NCBI RefSeq assembly: GCF_009680455.1
Contig: NZ_WKRD01000009.1
Location: 1-64,000 of the forward strand
DNA length: 64,000 nt
Direction of reading: 5' to 3'
Source of the DNA: Lachnospira eligens
GTDB taxonomy: Bacteria > Bacillota > Clostridia > Lachnospirales > Lachnospiraceae
The position numbers and the translations under genes are program-made. The number at the start of each line of letters is the position of its first letter. The stretch's first letter is position 1. Below, piece after piece: positions 38,648-49,862 of this stretch. The notes under the pieces were generated by a model. The model did not search any database. It saw nothing but the letters and a program-made list of their open reading frames with translations, and was not told where the DNA came from.

Positions 38648-40066
38648 TTAATCAATTTCTTTTTTCTTAATTCTGTCAAGATAATCTTTAGTTTCTTTAG
38701 CAACCACACCGTTTAAAGCAACGAGTGCAATAAGGTTAGGAATAGCCATCAGACCGTTAAATATATCTGCAATTGTCCATACAGCAGATACTGTCATATA
38801 AGGACCAATGAATACGCAGAGGATATATATCCATCTGTATGCCTTGATGCATTTCTTCTTACCATTAGTAAGGTATTCAAGGCAGCGCTCAGAATAATAA
38901 TCCCAGCCAAGAATAGTTGTAAATGCAAAGAATACGAGGCATAACATAAGAATAAATGAAGCAACTCCATCAGGGAATGGAAGTCCTAACTGGAATGCTT
39001 TAGTTGTTACTGCAACACCTTCAAGTCCCATATCGTAAGCTCCTGTAAGAACAATTGCAATACCTGTAATTGAACAGATGATAATAGTATCAATAAAAGT
39101 AGCTGTCATAGATACAAGACCCTGACGTACAGGTTCATTGGTACGAGCAGCGGCAGCGGCAATAGGTGCACTACCAAGACCGGCCTCATTAGAGAAGATA
39201 CCTCTTGCAATACCCTTCTGCATAGCTACAACCATGGCACCAAGGGCACCACCAGCAGCGGCCTTAAGACCAAATGCACTCTGCACAATTGTAAGGATGG
39301 CAGCAGGAACATCTGTAATATTAAATAAAATAATAAGAATACCTGCTAAAAAATATGTTGCAGCCATGAAAGGAACAATAACCTGAGCAACTTTAGAAAT
39401 TCTCTGGATTCCACCAATAAGAACAAGAGCAACACAGAAAGTAAGGATAAGACAGCTTATAACTACAGTCCATGAATATGTTCTTCCAAATAATGAAACA
39501 GTCCATGCGTTGTTAGAATCAAAGAAATTATTAACAGCAGAAGAGATTCCATTCACCTGTGTAAATGTACCAATTCCTAAAAGACCAACGCCTATACCAA
39601 AGAAAGCAAATATCTTGGCAAGCCATTTCCACTTAGGTCCCATACCATGTTCAATGTAGTTAAAAGGACCACCAACAACATGACCGTCTTCGTCAACCTG
39701 TCTGAACTTAACTGCTAAGAGACACTCTGCGTACTTGGTAGCAGTACCAACTAAGGCAGCAAGCCACATCCAGAATAATGCACCAGGACCGCCTGAGACA
39801 ATAGCAGTAGCAACACCTACGATATTACCTGTACCGATTGTTGCTGAAAGTGCTGTACATAGTGCTGCGAAACTGCTCACTTCACCATGCTTTCCATCAG
39901 TTTCGTCTTTGAAAATGTACTTAAAAGCACGTCCAAGATTAGTAAACTGAACACCCTTAAGTCTGATAGTAAGAAACAGACCAACTGAAAGTATAAGGAC
40001 AATGAGTGGAATTCCCCAGACATATGCGTCAATAGTAACGAGAATAGTATTGATTTTACTAAACAT
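38648..40066 (-). CDS. sodium:alanine/glycine symporter (AGCS family)
   Basis: A 472-residue amino-acid carrier with about ten helices. AGCS signatures are ATIGTGNIVGVATAI near residues 75-89 and GMGPKWKWLAKIFAF, and FSNEAGLGSAPIAAAAA near 293-309. It couples Na+ entry to uptake of alanine or glycine. It is transcribed away from the glycine riboswitch, so the riboswitch cannot control it in cis unless read on the other strand. Ends with its own terminator. Confidence 0.92.
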   Translation of the reverse strand: MFSKINTILVTIDAYVWGIPLIVLILSVGLFLTIRLKGVQFTNLGRAFKYIFKDETDGKHGEVSSFAALCTALSATIGTGNIVGVATAIVSGGPGALFWMWLAALVGTATKYAECLLAVKFRQVDEDGHVVGGPFNYIEHGMGPKWKWLAKIFAFFGIGVGLLGIGTFTQVNGISSAVNNFFDSNNAWTVSLFGRTYSWTVVISCLILTFCVALVLIGGIQRISKVAQVIVPFMAATYFLAGILIILFNITDVPAAILTIVQSAFGLKAAAGGALGAMVVAMQKGIARGIFSNEAGLGSAPIAAAAARTNEPVRQGLVSMTATFIDTIIICSITGIAIVLTGAYDMGLEGVAVTTKAFQLGLPFPDGVASFILMLCLVFFAFTTILGWDYYSERCLEYLTNGKKKCIKAYRWIYILCVFIGPYMTVSAVWTIADIFNGLMAIPNLIALVALNGVVAKETKDYLDRIKKKEID

Positions 40067-40184
40067 ATTATGTATTCTCCCTTTTTATAAAAAATTAAGA
40101 TAAATTTTATCATAAAACAACATTTTTTTCAATTGAATACTGTTATTTCCTAATATAATAAATAATTTTGTTAAATGTTGCTTA

Positions 40185-40213
40185 TTGACAAACTCTGTCA
40201 ATTTATATATTAT
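40185..40213 (+). promoter_or_regulatory. candidate promoter of riboswitch-fhs transcript with palindromic -35
   Basis: TTGACA (40185-40190), 17-bp spacer and TATTAT (40208-40213). The -35 lies in a perfect palindrome, TTGACAAACTCTGTCAA (40185-40201), which may be an operator or give a -35 on both strands. Confidence 0.6.
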
Positions 40214-40227
40214 TGTTGAAAACGAAG

Positions 40228-40258
40228 GCGTTTTGCAGATAAAGCAAGACGCTTTTTT
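40228..40258 (+). terminator. terminator-like hairpin just after the promoter
   Basis: GCGTTTTGC (40228-40236) pairs with GCAAGACGC (40244-40252, one G-T pair), followed by TTTTTT. It comes about 10 nt after the predicted start of transcription, before the riboswitch. Confidence 0.65.
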
Positions 40259-40280
40259 CCTTATTATTAAGGTAATATCC

Positions 40281-40470
40281 GGAAGATATAATCGGGAGAG
40301 ACTGTGTAAAAATGCAGCGCCGAAGGTGACAGCGAAAACTCTCAGGCAAAAGGACCGGTTATGGACGGAACTCTGGAGAGCTGTAATTATCAGCACCGAA
40401 GAAGCAATTTCTAAGCATAGAGATGAGAAATATTGAGGCTGATTTGCTTGGGGAGAATCTTTCAGGTTTT
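40281..40470 (+). promoter_or_regulatory. tandem glycine riboswitch
   Basis: Two glycine aptamers in a row on the plus strand. Aptamer 1: GGGAGAGACT (40294), GCGCCGAAGG, then AACTCTCAGGCAAAAGGACC. Aptamer 2: GGAACTCTGGAGAGC, GCACCGAAGAAGCAA, then GAATCTTTCAGG near 40455-40466. These are the conserved blocks of the gcvT/glycine riboswitch class. The next gene on this strand is formate-tetrahydrofolate ligase, 140 bp downstream, with a terminator between, so glycine should control its read-through. Confidence 0.93.
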
Positions 40471-40473
40471 TAA

Positions 40474-40519
40474 CAGAGGCATAGGTGTATTAAAGTGCGC
40501 CTGTAGCCTCTTGTTTTTA
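40474..40519 (+). terminator. riboswitch expression-platform terminator
   Basis: CAGAGGC (from 40474) pairs with GCCTCTTG (40506-40513), with a second short GGTG/CGCC pair inside, followed by TTTTTA. It comes directly after aptamer 2. Confidence 0.7.
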
Positions 40520-40611
40520 TGTAAAGATATATTAGGAAGGGAACTTCTTAGGAATTTTGATAAGGCAGGATTGCAAGGCACGAAAAGGCTAAAGCAAAGG
40601 AGAGAAACATT

Positions 40612-42280
<1,669 letters not shown>

Positions 42281-42282
<2 letters not shown>

Positions 42283-42489
42283 AAAAGTGACTCCCGGGAG
42301 TGGGAGGCAGGTGGTTGTGTAGTGTATTTTCAAACGCGCTCTCGCTCGGACGAAAACGCAACGGTACTAAGATTTTGGGAGGTTTGTCGCCTTTGGCGAC
42401 TCCCTCGCAAAATCAAGTGCCGGCGTTTCCGTACGGTTTGAAATTACACTACACAAACCACCTGCCTCCGAACTTCCGGGAGTTTTTCT
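42281..42489 (+). repeat. long nested palindromic element, copy 3
   Basis: Outer arms at 42281-42335 and 42436-42489 pair over about 50 bp (for example GGAGGCAGGTGGTTGTG with CACAAACCACCTGCCTCC, and GTTTGAAA with TTTTCAAAC). The core has GCGCTCTCGCTCGGACGA, then ACGCAACGGTACTAAG (to 42371), an inner hairpin GATTTTGGGAGG/CCCTCGCAAAATC capped by GTCGCC/GGCGAC, and AAGTGCCGGCG on the return. It starts within the fhs stop codon and ends CCGGGAGTTTTTCT, so it could also be the fhs terminator. Confidence 0.9.
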
Positions 42490-42566
42490 ATATAGGAGAT
42501 GAGAATGTCTCTCCTGCCCCAAACCTTGCCAAAGGAGGGGGCGGGGAAGGTGTCCGGTAAAGAAAA

Positions 42567-42728
42567 GCCCAGCCGTGTATATATCTAAAATCAAAACCGT
42601 ATGAAGACGCCGGCACTTGATTTATAAAGGCAGCCGCCATAGGCGGCAAACCTTTATAAATCTTAGTACCGCTGCGTCTGAGTCCGAGCGGAAGCGGGTT
42701 TTGATTTTAGATATATACACGGCTGGGC
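42567..42728 (-). repeat. long nested palindromic element, copy 4
   Basis: The outer arms (42567-42598 and 42697-42728) are a perfect 32-bp inverted repeat, starting GCCCAGCCGTGTATAT. On the minus strand the core reads CGCTTCCGCTCGGACTC, ACGCAGCGGTACTAAG, an inner hairpin GATTTATAAAGG/CCTTTATAAATC capped by GCCGCC/GGCGGC, and AAGTGCCGGCG. It begins about 20 bp after the YhgE/Pip stop and, in that direction, ends GGCTGGGCTTTTCTTT, a terminator-like end. Arms are unrelated to those of copy 3. Confidence 0.9.
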
Positions 42729-42749
42729 GTGCTTTAGGGGAGCAACTTC

Positions 42750-44495
42750 CTACAACATAACTCCCGACTTCTCCTTACTTCTCTCAATCATATGATTCAG
42801 CTTCTCAAATGGTTTCTGTAAGAACAATCCGATAATCAGCGAAACAACTATATATATTGAAAGAAATGCGAGATTCTTAATGTAATCATATCTGTACATT
42901 CCTGCTATACATTCTCTTAATGCATCCATTGAATATGGGAAGAGCAGGAATCGGTATATTATCTGGTAGGCGTTAGGAAGTACTTCTATAGGGAATGTAC
43001 CGCCTGAGCCGGCAACCTGTATAACGAGCAGGACAATTCCAAGTGCTTCACCGATATTTCCAAATGCAACAGTAAGGCTGTACATAAAGAAGGTGAATAC
43101 GAAGCTTGAGAATGCACATGCAACCCAGTAAAGGAATGGGTGGTAACACTGGATTCCTATGTAGAGAAGATTTCCAAGTGTTATAAGCAGTGCCTGAAGC
43201 TGTCCTACTGCAAAGAATATAAAATACCTTCCGAAGAATTTTTCATATCTCTTTGCATCTGCTGGAATGTCCGGAGCAGGATGCACAGGTGTGTGCATAA
43301 TAGCAACAAGTATAAGTCCACCAAACCACAGTGCAAGTATTGTGTAGAATGGTGAAGCGCTTGTTCCATAGCTTTTAACAGCATATACCTGCTCTGTTGT
43401 TATATTTACAGGTGCAGAGAGAAAATCTCCCAAAGTATTGGCATCTGCATTTAACATCTCTGATAATAAACCATATGTATCCTGTTCAGTGATTGTGTTT
43501 AATGTATTAATTGCATTATCAAGCTTTGTCTCAAGGTCACTGAGAAGCTCTTTAGTCTGAGTGAGTGAGCCCGATGTAAGCTTAATTGCAGCAGACAGGT
43601 CTGCAACATCCATGTTCATGTCAGAATAAAGCTCTGTTAATGAACTCATAATGCTTTGAATCTGGGACATCTGGTTTGAAAGAGCAGATGATAATTCATT
43701 TAAAGATTCAGCGGAATTACCATTTACAAGTGCCTGTAAGGTTATTAACTGCTGCTGCTGTAACTGTAATTGTGTATAAACTTGCGGTGCAGCACTGTTT
43801 GAACTGCTGCTTATTGATGATGTAAGGTCAGTAATTGCAAGCATTGAGTTAAGAATTACATCGTATGTTGAAAGTGTAGTCCTTGCGGATGTAAGTCTGT
43901 TAATAACTGCATCCATAAGAGAACCGGTTTCTTTATCTGCATCTTTGATAACTGAGTCGCCAGTTCCGGCAATCGTAGATACGATTGTATCTATAAATGT
44001 CTGGTTTACCTGCTGCTGAACTGCTGTTTTAGCCTTGTCTGTTATCTTAGGTGCAATAGCGTTTGCTTTCTGGTTACAGTAATATTTTAACTGAGGATGT
44101 TCCATGGAATCACTTAAGAAGCTTATAAGATTCTTGGAAAAATTCTCTGGAACAACGAGGGCTGCATAATACTGACCGCTGTATACGCCTTCGATTGCTT
44201 CATCAGACGAAGTGACAAACTGCCAACCGATAGTGTTATTAGTTTTAAGTGCATCAATTATGTTGTCACCGACATTAAGCTCCGTTCCTTCAAGAGAAGT
44301 ACCTTTGTCAACAGATACAACGGCAACTTTAATCCTGCTTGTGGAAGCCTGTCCATATGGATCCCAGTTTGACAGGATATTAAACCATGAATACAATGCA
44401 GGAATAACGGTAAGACCGATAATTACGCATAGTGCAATTACATTTGTTTTTATGTGGCGAAGGTCAGCCCGTATAATCTTAAATATATTTTTCAT
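42750..44495 (-). CDS. YhgE/Pip-family membrane protein, shorter copy
   Basis: A 581-residue protein with one N-terminal helix (about residues 17-40, ending in ALYSWFNI), a long extracytoplasmic region rich in heptad repeats (about 41-380), and five or six C-terminal helices of the ABC-2 type. Family motifs are LTVIPALYSWFNI and WDPYGQ at the start. Members include the Lactococcus phage-infection protein Pip and Bacillus YhgE. Its start overlaps the small gene upstream by 4 bp, so it is in an operon with the longer paralogue. Its substrate or role is unknown; export or envelope lipid handling is often proposed. Confidence 0.88.
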   Translation of the reverse strand: MKNIFKIIRADLRHIKTNVIALCVIIGLTVIPALYSWFNILSNWDPYGQASTSRIKVAVVSVDKGTSLEGTELNVGDNIIDALKTNNTIGWQFVTSSDEAIEGVYSGQYYAALVVPENFSKNLISFLSDSMEHPQLKYYCNQKANAIAPKITDKAKTAVQQQVNQTFIDTIVSTIAGTGDSVIKDADKETGSLMDAVINRLTSARTTLSTYDVILNSMLAITDLTSSISSSSNSAAPQVYTQLQLQQQQLITLQALVNGNSAESLNELSSALSNQMSQIQSIMSSLTELYSDMNMDVADLSAAIKLTSGSLTQTKELLSDLETKLDNAINTLNTITEQDTYGLLSEMLNADANTLGDFLSAPVNITTEQVYAVKSYGTSASPFYTILALWFGGLILVAIMHTPVHPAPDIPADAKRYEKFFGRYFIFFAVGQLQALLITLGNLLYIGIQCYHPFLYWVACAFSSFVFTFFMYSLTVAFGNIGEALGIVLLVIQVAGSGGTFPIEVLPNAYQIIYRFLLFPYSMDALRECIAGMYRYDYIKNLAFLSIYIVVSLIIGLFLQKPFEKLNHMIERSKEKSGVML

Positions 44496-44842
44496 AACTG
44501 TACCTCACTTAAAAATGCTTTGATACTGTCTGTAAGAGAAGTATCAGCCTGTTTTTCCTTAATCTCAATATTGAGCTCATTGAGCTTTCTTGCGAGCTTG
44601 TCATCAATATAATCAATAACTATAAGATAAGCACAGAATATAAAAAGTGAGATTACCCAAAGAAGCAGATAAACAACCTTAGCTGTATCCATGGTAAACA
44701 TAAGCACCATGAATACTAAAGGAATTATCATCATACATCTTAAGCAGACCTTTTTCTTGTGCTGGTTCTTAGCGTGCATATTTTCTGCAAATGCTGTGAT
44801 TTCCGCAATAACAACATCTATATTAAAATCATCATTTTGCAT
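44492..44842 (-). CDS. small two-helix membrane protein between YhgE/Pip genes
   Basis: A 116-residue protein with two close hydrophobic segments near residues 34-52 and 57-78, flanked by charged ends; the C-terminal 35 residues are probably helical. AAAGGAG lies about 10 nt upstream. It overlaps the next gene by 4 bp and follows the longer YhgE/Pip gene by 15 bp, so it is probably a partner of those proteins. Not recognised as a named family. Confidence 0.75.
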   Translation of the reverse strand: MQNDDFNIDVVIAEITAFAENMHAKNQHKKKVCLRCMMIIPLVFMVLMFTMDTAKVVYLLLWVISLFIFCAYLIVIDYIDDKLARKLNELNIEIKEKQADTSLTDSIKAFLSEVQL

Positions 44843-44857
44843 AAATTCATTTCTCCT

Positions 44858-47005
44858 TTACATAAAATGTGTTTCTTTCATACGGCGTTCGAAGAACTCG
44901 CGTACTTCAAGAAGTGACTTTCTGATTCCAAGTCCCAGAATAAGGGAAATAACAGCATAAGCGCATAATTTCACAAGAAATACAGCGTAATCACACTGAT
45001 ATAATCCGCTTATTGCCTCCCTCATGGCATTGATTGCATAAGGGAATGGGAAGTAAAGGTACACATTCTGGAAGAATTCAGGAAGAAGTTCTATTGGATA
45101 AGTTCCGCCTGAACCGGCAATCTGTAACACAATCATAACTACAGCAATAGCTTTTCCCAAATCACCAAATGTAAGAACAAGTGTATATATAAATAATGTA
45201 AATACAAAGCTTGTTATAGCGGCTGCAAGCCACAGCATGAATGGGTGGGTGCAGTCAATTTTTAAAATGTACAAATCACCAAGAACAACTACAAGAGCCT
45301 GAAGCTGTCCCATTGCAAGGAAGAGTAATGCACGGCCTATATATTTCTGATGTTCTGTGGCATCCTTGAATTCATCATCCTCATAGTCAACCTTTACTTT
45401 CATAAGGGCAACTAAAACAATTCCTCCAACCCAGAGAGCAAGTGTTGTATAGAAAGGTGTAACACTTGTTCCATAGTTAGTCTGCATATAGACGTAGATT
45501 TCTTCTACCTGTACAGGTTCTGACAGGAATGACGCTATTGACTGTGCGTCTGAGTTGATGAAATCCATTACCAGTTTATATGTAGAAGATGAACTTATAT
45601 CTCCTACTGAACCAGATATGGCATCAAGCCTTTTATTGAGAGAATCAAGTAATGTTTTTGTGCTTTCTAGAGTTGTATTAATATTTACTGATATATCACT
45701 TACTCCAAGAAGCATCTGCGAGATTCCATTAATATTGTCTCCGGCACTGCTTATATTAGCTGCAAGGCTGCTTACGGCATTCTTAATGGAAGCCTTAAGA
45801 AGGTTAACATTAGTTCTTATTACAGTCTGCATAATTGTCTGGCTCTTCTGGAGCTCTGTGCGGCACTGTTCAACAACAGACTTGATTAACTGGTATTTTG
45901 CCTGAAGTGTTTCAGGTGAATCAGTAAGAATATCGGCACACTGCTGAACAAGGTTGTATGCGATATTCTCCATAGCGTTAACAGAAGCTAGAGCTGACTT
46001 TAGGGCGGTGATAACTGCTGGGTCAATGCCATCTACTTTGCTGAGGGAATCAATAGCATCTTCAAGAGCCTTATTCTGGTCTATAAGTTCCTTTAACTGT
46101 TTGTTGGCTTTACTAAGCTCAACGCCAGCCTGTCCGACATCAGTTATTGAAAGCTGTACAGCTTTATCAAGAGAATCAAGTGCGCTGTCAGTTAATTCAT
46201 TCATAGCTTTAAGCTGCGCATCAATCTGGTTTGCAATATCATCTGTGACATTATCAAGAGATTTATTGGCAATATCAGCAACATCAGTTGTTCCGGTAAG
46301 AACATCTTTAATCTGTGGAAGAACCTCCTGAAGTTTTGCAAGATTATCTGCCAGGTCTGAATTACTCTTAATAAACATGTCAATCATGGTATCGTAAGAA
46401 TTAATATTGGCAGATACACTCTGTAAATCCTTAACTGTCTTTTCAATAATTGAAGGATCATTTTCAGCTATTTCGTTAAGTCCCTGCATAATAGTCTTAA
46501 CACACACATCAATGAATTCGGAATTGATAGTGTTCTGAAGAGTGCTTTTTCCTGTATCTGTAATCTTGGAAGCAACAGCATTTTTCTTGGAATTCTCATA
46601 ATATGTAACTGTTGGTGGATTAAGACCATTGTCAAGGAAGTCATACAGGCTTCGTGAAAAGTCCTCACCAACAACGATAACGGCATAGTACTTCCCGGCA
46701 TTCAGTTTATTCATGGCTTCATCTTTAGTTTCCGGAAAACGCCAGCCTAATTTATCATTCGAATGAAGCTGTTCAACAATCTGTTCTCCCATATTGATAG
46801 TGGAATCATCAGATTCAGAGTAGCCTTCATCTTCAGAAACAATAGCAATCTGGACAGACGCAGTGTTTGCGTAAGGATCCCAGTTGGAATATATGTTAAA
46901 CCATGCGTAAAGCGATGGAATAAGGCACAGACCAAGCGCAATGGCTAAAGCCAGAATATTCCTGCTAAGACCTTTCAAATCTTTTTTGAAAATCTTAAAT
47001 ATCAT
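44858..47005 (-). CDS. YhgE/Pip-family membrane protein, longer copy
   Basis: A 715-residue paralogue of the protein at 42750, with the same order: N-terminal helix with SLYAWFNIYSNWDPY, an extracytoplasmic coiled-coil-rich region of about 450 residues, and a C-terminal membrane domain. I start at ATG 47005; the in-frame TTG at 47017 is part of the TTGAGG ribosome site. The extracytoplasmic part is longer than in the shorter copy, which accounts for most of the size difference. First gene of the leftward operon. Confidence 0.88.
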   Translation of the reverse strand: MIFKIFKKDLKGLSRNILALAIALGLCLIPSLYAWFNIYSNWDPYANTASVQIAIVSEDEGYSESDDSTINMGEQIVEQLHSNDKLGWRFPETKDEAMNKLNAGKYYAVIVVGEDFSRSLYDFLDNGLNPPTVTYYENSKKNAVASKITDTGKSTLQNTINSEFIDVCVKTIMQGLNEIAENDPSIIEKTVKDLQSVSANINSYDTMIDMFIKSNSDLADNLAKLQEVLPQIKDVLTGTTDVADIANKSLDNVTDDIANQIDAQLKAMNELTDSALDSLDKAVQLSITDVGQAGVELSKANKQLKELIDQNKALEDAIDSLSKVDGIDPAVITALKSALASVNAMENIAYNLVQQCADILTDSPETLQAKYQLIKSVVEQCRTELQKSQTIMQTVIRTNVNLLKASIKNAVSSLAANISSAGDNINGISQMLLGVSDISVNINTTLESTKTLLDSLNKRLDAISGSVGDISSSSTYKLVMDFINSDAQSIASFLSEPVQVEEIYVYMQTNYGTSVTPFYTTLALWVGGIVLVALMKVKVDYEDDEFKDATEHQKYIGRALLFLAMGQLQALVVVLGDLYILKIDCTHPFMLWLAAAITSFVFTLFIYTLVLTFGDLGKAIAVVMIVLQIAGSGGTYPIELLPEFFQNVYLYFPFPYAINAMREAISGLYQCDYAVFLVKLCAYAVISLILGLGIRKSLLEVREFFERRMKETHFM

Positions 47006-47129
47006 AACATTCCTCAATTCTTTAATTATCGTTTAAAACTTATATGTATTTTACTTAAGAAACTGGGGAAAATCAATACAGAGAGGATAAATCAGACATA
47101 TTTAATAAATTAAGAAAGGATACGGATTT

Positions 47130-48953
47130 ATGAACATATTGTATTGTGGTGATAAACCAATGCAGAAGGGGATTCTTTTATCTTCAATGTCTCTTATTAA
47201 AAATGTGGATGAACCGTTAAATATATATATTCTCACGGTTGATTACAGGGAAAAAGGTATTAATTACAAGCCGGTTGATAAAGCATTTGCAAAATATCTG
47301 AAAGAAAAATTGAATAAATCGGACATTAAAGTAAATATCTTTCTTGTTGATGTTACAAGATATTTTGTTGAGGAGTTGCCGGAGGCAAATATGCAGAGCA
47401 GATTTACTGCGTGCTGTATGCTGCGCCTTTTTGCTGATAAGACAGATATTAAGGATAGAGTTCTTTATCTGGATACTGATGTGTTGTGCAGAAAAGATTT
47501 TAGGGATTTTTATTATCAGAATATGGATGGCATAGAGATTGCGGGAGTTTCTGATTATTATGGCAGATGGCTTTTCGGTGATGGTTACATTAATTCCGGA
47601 GTAATGCTTATGAATATGAGGATGATAAGACAGAACGGGCTTCTGGAAAAATGTCGTGAACAGTGCATAAGAAAGGAAATGTTTATGCCTGACCAGACGG
47701 CTGTTAATACATTTGCAACAAGAGTTAATCTGTGCGGACGAAAGTTTAATGACCAGAGGAGGCTGCATGACAACACTGTTTTTCAGCATTTTACAACTAC
47801 CTTCCGGGTGTTTCCGGTGATAAGGACTGTTTCAGTCAAGCCGTGGGAGATTGATAAAATGCATAATATACTTGGGCTTCATGAATATGATGAGCTTCTG
47901 GATTCTTATAACAGGGAGCATGAAGAGTACATGGCAGTTTCACGTATTCCTGTGTTTTTCTCGATTAATGAACAGTACGCACCATATCTGGCAGTGTGCC
48001 TTAAATCGCTGGCTGTACATGTGGCTTGTGATGAGCGTTACCGAATTATTGTTATGTGCGATAATGTGAAGAATATTACGATGATTCAGCTTCGTAATGT
48101 GATAAAGGATTATGAAAACATAGATATTGAATTCGTTGATATAAGAAAGAAAATGTACGAATATTCTGAAAGCTTTGGACAGACAGTTACTGACAGACAG
48201 GAAAACAGGCTTTATTCAGGCGAGTTTACACTGACGATATATTTCAGGTTATTTATTGCAGAGCTTTTTCCAGAGCTTAATAAAGCTGTGTATATTGACT
48301 CTGATACCGTAATAAATGATGACATTGCAAAGCTTTATTCAGTTGATATGGGAGATGCAATGTTTGGTGCAGTAAGAGATACATTTGCAGGAAAGAATAC
48401 AATACTGGCTCATTACATTGAAAATGTAGTGGGAATAGAGCGGGATGAATATGTCAATTCAGGAGTGCTTCTTATGAACCTTGATAAGATAAGACAGGCT
48501 CATCTGGCAGACAGATTCTTAAAGCTTATGGCTGAATATCACTTTGACAGTGTTGCACCTGATCAGGATTATATTAATGCTATGTGTGCAAAAGAAATAT
48601 ATTTTCTTGATAAGGAATGGAATGTTATGCCTAACAAGGGCGGGGAGTATATAGCAAGACCGAAGCTGATACATTATAACCTGTTTGACAAGCCGTGGCA
48701 TTACAGCGAGATTCCGTATGAGGAGTATTTCTGGCAGTATGCGGCGGAGTCGGGATTTTATCCGTTGCTGATTAAACAGCGCAAGCAGTATGGGGATAAT
48801 GAAAAGAAAGCTGACCGTGAGAATTTAAAGAAGCTTCTTGCAAGGGCTGAGAATATTGCGGACGGTGATGGGGTTAAGTTTTCTGATGTTGTGGGAAGCA
48901 GATTTGTTGTGGATAGTGGTTTCGTGAAGGATAGCAGTGATGCTGCAAAATAA
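47130..48953 (+). CDS. double-domain GT8 glycosyltransferase
   Basis: A 607-residue protein with two glycosyltransferase family 8 domains in tandem. Domain 1 (about residues 1-255) has the metal-binding DXD in YLDTDVLCRKD, and NSGVMLMN; domain 2 (about 270-530) has VYIDSDTVINDD and NSGVLLMN. Each keeps the YINSG or VNSG segment of the family and His-rich C-terminal pieces (KLIHYN). GT8 enzymes transfer glucose or galactose from nucleotide sugars; this one could build a cell-envelope or exopolysaccharide chain. It is 18 bp upstream of a PlsC-like acyltransferase, so lipid-linked sugar modification is possible. Substrate unknown. Confidence 0.9.
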   Translation: MNILYCGDKPMQKGILLSSMSLIKNVDEPLNIYILTVDYREKGINYKPVDKAFAKYLKEKLNKSDIKVNIFLVDVTRYFVEELPEANMQSRFTACCMLRLFADKTDIKDRVLYLDTDVLCRKDFRDFYYQNMDGIEIAGVSDYYGRWLFGDGYINSGVMLMNMRMIRQNGLLEKCREQCIRKEMFMPDQTAVNTFATRVNLCGRKFNDQRRLHDNTVFQHFTTTFRVFPVIRTVSVKPWEIDKMHNILGLHEYDELLDSYNREHEEYMAVSRIPVFFSINEQYAPYLAVCLKSLAVHVACDERYRIIVMCDNVKNITMIQLRNVIKDYENIDIEFVDIRKKMYEYSESFGQTVTDRQENRLYSGEFTLTIYFRLFIAELFPELNKAVYIDSDTVINDDIAKLYSVDMGDAMFGAVRDTFAGKNTILAHYIENVVGIERDEYVNSGVLLMNLDKIRQAHLADRFLKLMAEYHFDSVAPDQDYINAMCAKEIYFLDKEWNVMPNKGGEYIARPKLIHYNLFDKPWHYSEIPYEEYFWQYAAESGFYPLLIKQRKQYGDNEKKADRENLKKLLARAENIADGDGVKFSDVVGSRFVVDSGFVKDSSDAAK

Positions 48954-48970
48954 ATTATGTCGGAGGAGAT

Positions 48971-49795
48971 ATGATTGGTGATAGGGAGCAGGTCTATGAA
49001 AATATTAGGACGGCTGTAAGCCTTAATCAGTTGAATTCAAAGGTTGAGCCGGGAGACCCTAAGCTGTTACGCGAAGATAAAGAAGCATTACTAAGACATT
49101 ATATTGATTACCGCACAGCATATGGTTTTTGTGTAAAGAAATATATTGCAGAAGCTATATTTCATGCCGGGACTTCTGCGGTGGGGCTTATAACACAAGT
49201 TGACGGACTTGAGAATCTTTCTGGAATCAGAGGTCCTGCGATTGTAACATGCAATCATTTCAGCCCGTTAGACCCTGCAATTGTCAGGTTTGCAATGAGA
49301 AAAGCTGGCTTCAGAAGAATAAGTATTGTTAATCAAGATTCTAACCTTGCAATGAAAGGTTTTGTCGGGTATATGCAAAAATATGCCGACACAATGCCCG
49401 TAAGCAGCCTGAAATGGTTTATGGAGACTGAGTTTCCTAATCAGATTGAGAATGCATTTGATAAAAACAAACTTGTGCTTATATATCCTGAGCAGGAAAT
49501 GTGGTTTAATTATCGGAAGCCCCGTCCATGCAAAAGAGGTGCATATCTGTATGCGGTAAAGTTTAATGTTCCGGTGATTTCGCTGTTTGTTGAACAGCAG
49601 GTTAAAAGTACACATTTGCACACATTCAGGGTACATGTCCTGCCAGTAATATATCCGGACAGACAGCTTGATGAAAGGACAGCAAGTTTAAGAATGCAGC
49701 ACACAGACTATGAGCAGAAATGTGCTGCATATGTCGTGGCATATGGAAAGAAGCTGACTTACGATTTTGAAGAGGGCGATATTGTAGGAAGATAA
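48971..49795 (+). CDS. PlsC-like 1-acylglycerol-phosphate acyltransferase family protein
   Basis: A 274-residue acyltransferase. The catalytic HX4D motif is NHFSPLD near residues 96-102, and the substrate-site segment YPEQEMW near 176-182 stands for the usual FPEG. There is a conserved KRGA after it. The first 60 residues are a charged extension. It has GGAGGAG upstream and follows the glycosyltransferase closely, so the two may act on one glycolipid. Not in an obvious phospholipid-synthesis cluster, so the acceptor is uncertain. Confidence 0.85.
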   Translation: MIGDREQVYENIRTAVSLNQLNSKVEPGDPKLLREDKEALLRHYIDYRTAYGFCVKKYIAEAIFHAGTSAVGLITQVDGLENLSGIRGPAIVTCNHFSPLDPAIVRFAMRKAGFRRISIVNQDSNLAMKGFVGYMQKYADTMPVSSLKWFMETEFPNQIENAFDKNKLVLIYPEQEMWFNYRKPRPCKRGAYLYAVKFNVPVISLFVEQQVKSTHLHTFRVHVLPVIYPDRQLDERTASLRMQHTDYEQKCAAYVVAYGKKLTYDFEEGDIVGR

Positions 49796-49862
49796 AAGCA
49801 TTTGACGCGGAAAGAATTGAAGTGTATATATATTTGAAGAAATTACAAAGATTGAGAGGAAA

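Noticed and set aside
40287..40292. TATAAT as -10 of the riboswitch transcript
   Set aside because: Transcription from it would start inside the first aptamer and remove its 5' strand; the promoter at 40185 is better.
42300..42594. Open frames across palindrome copies 3 and 4
   Set aside because: Explained by the nested inverted repeats; translations are not protein-like.
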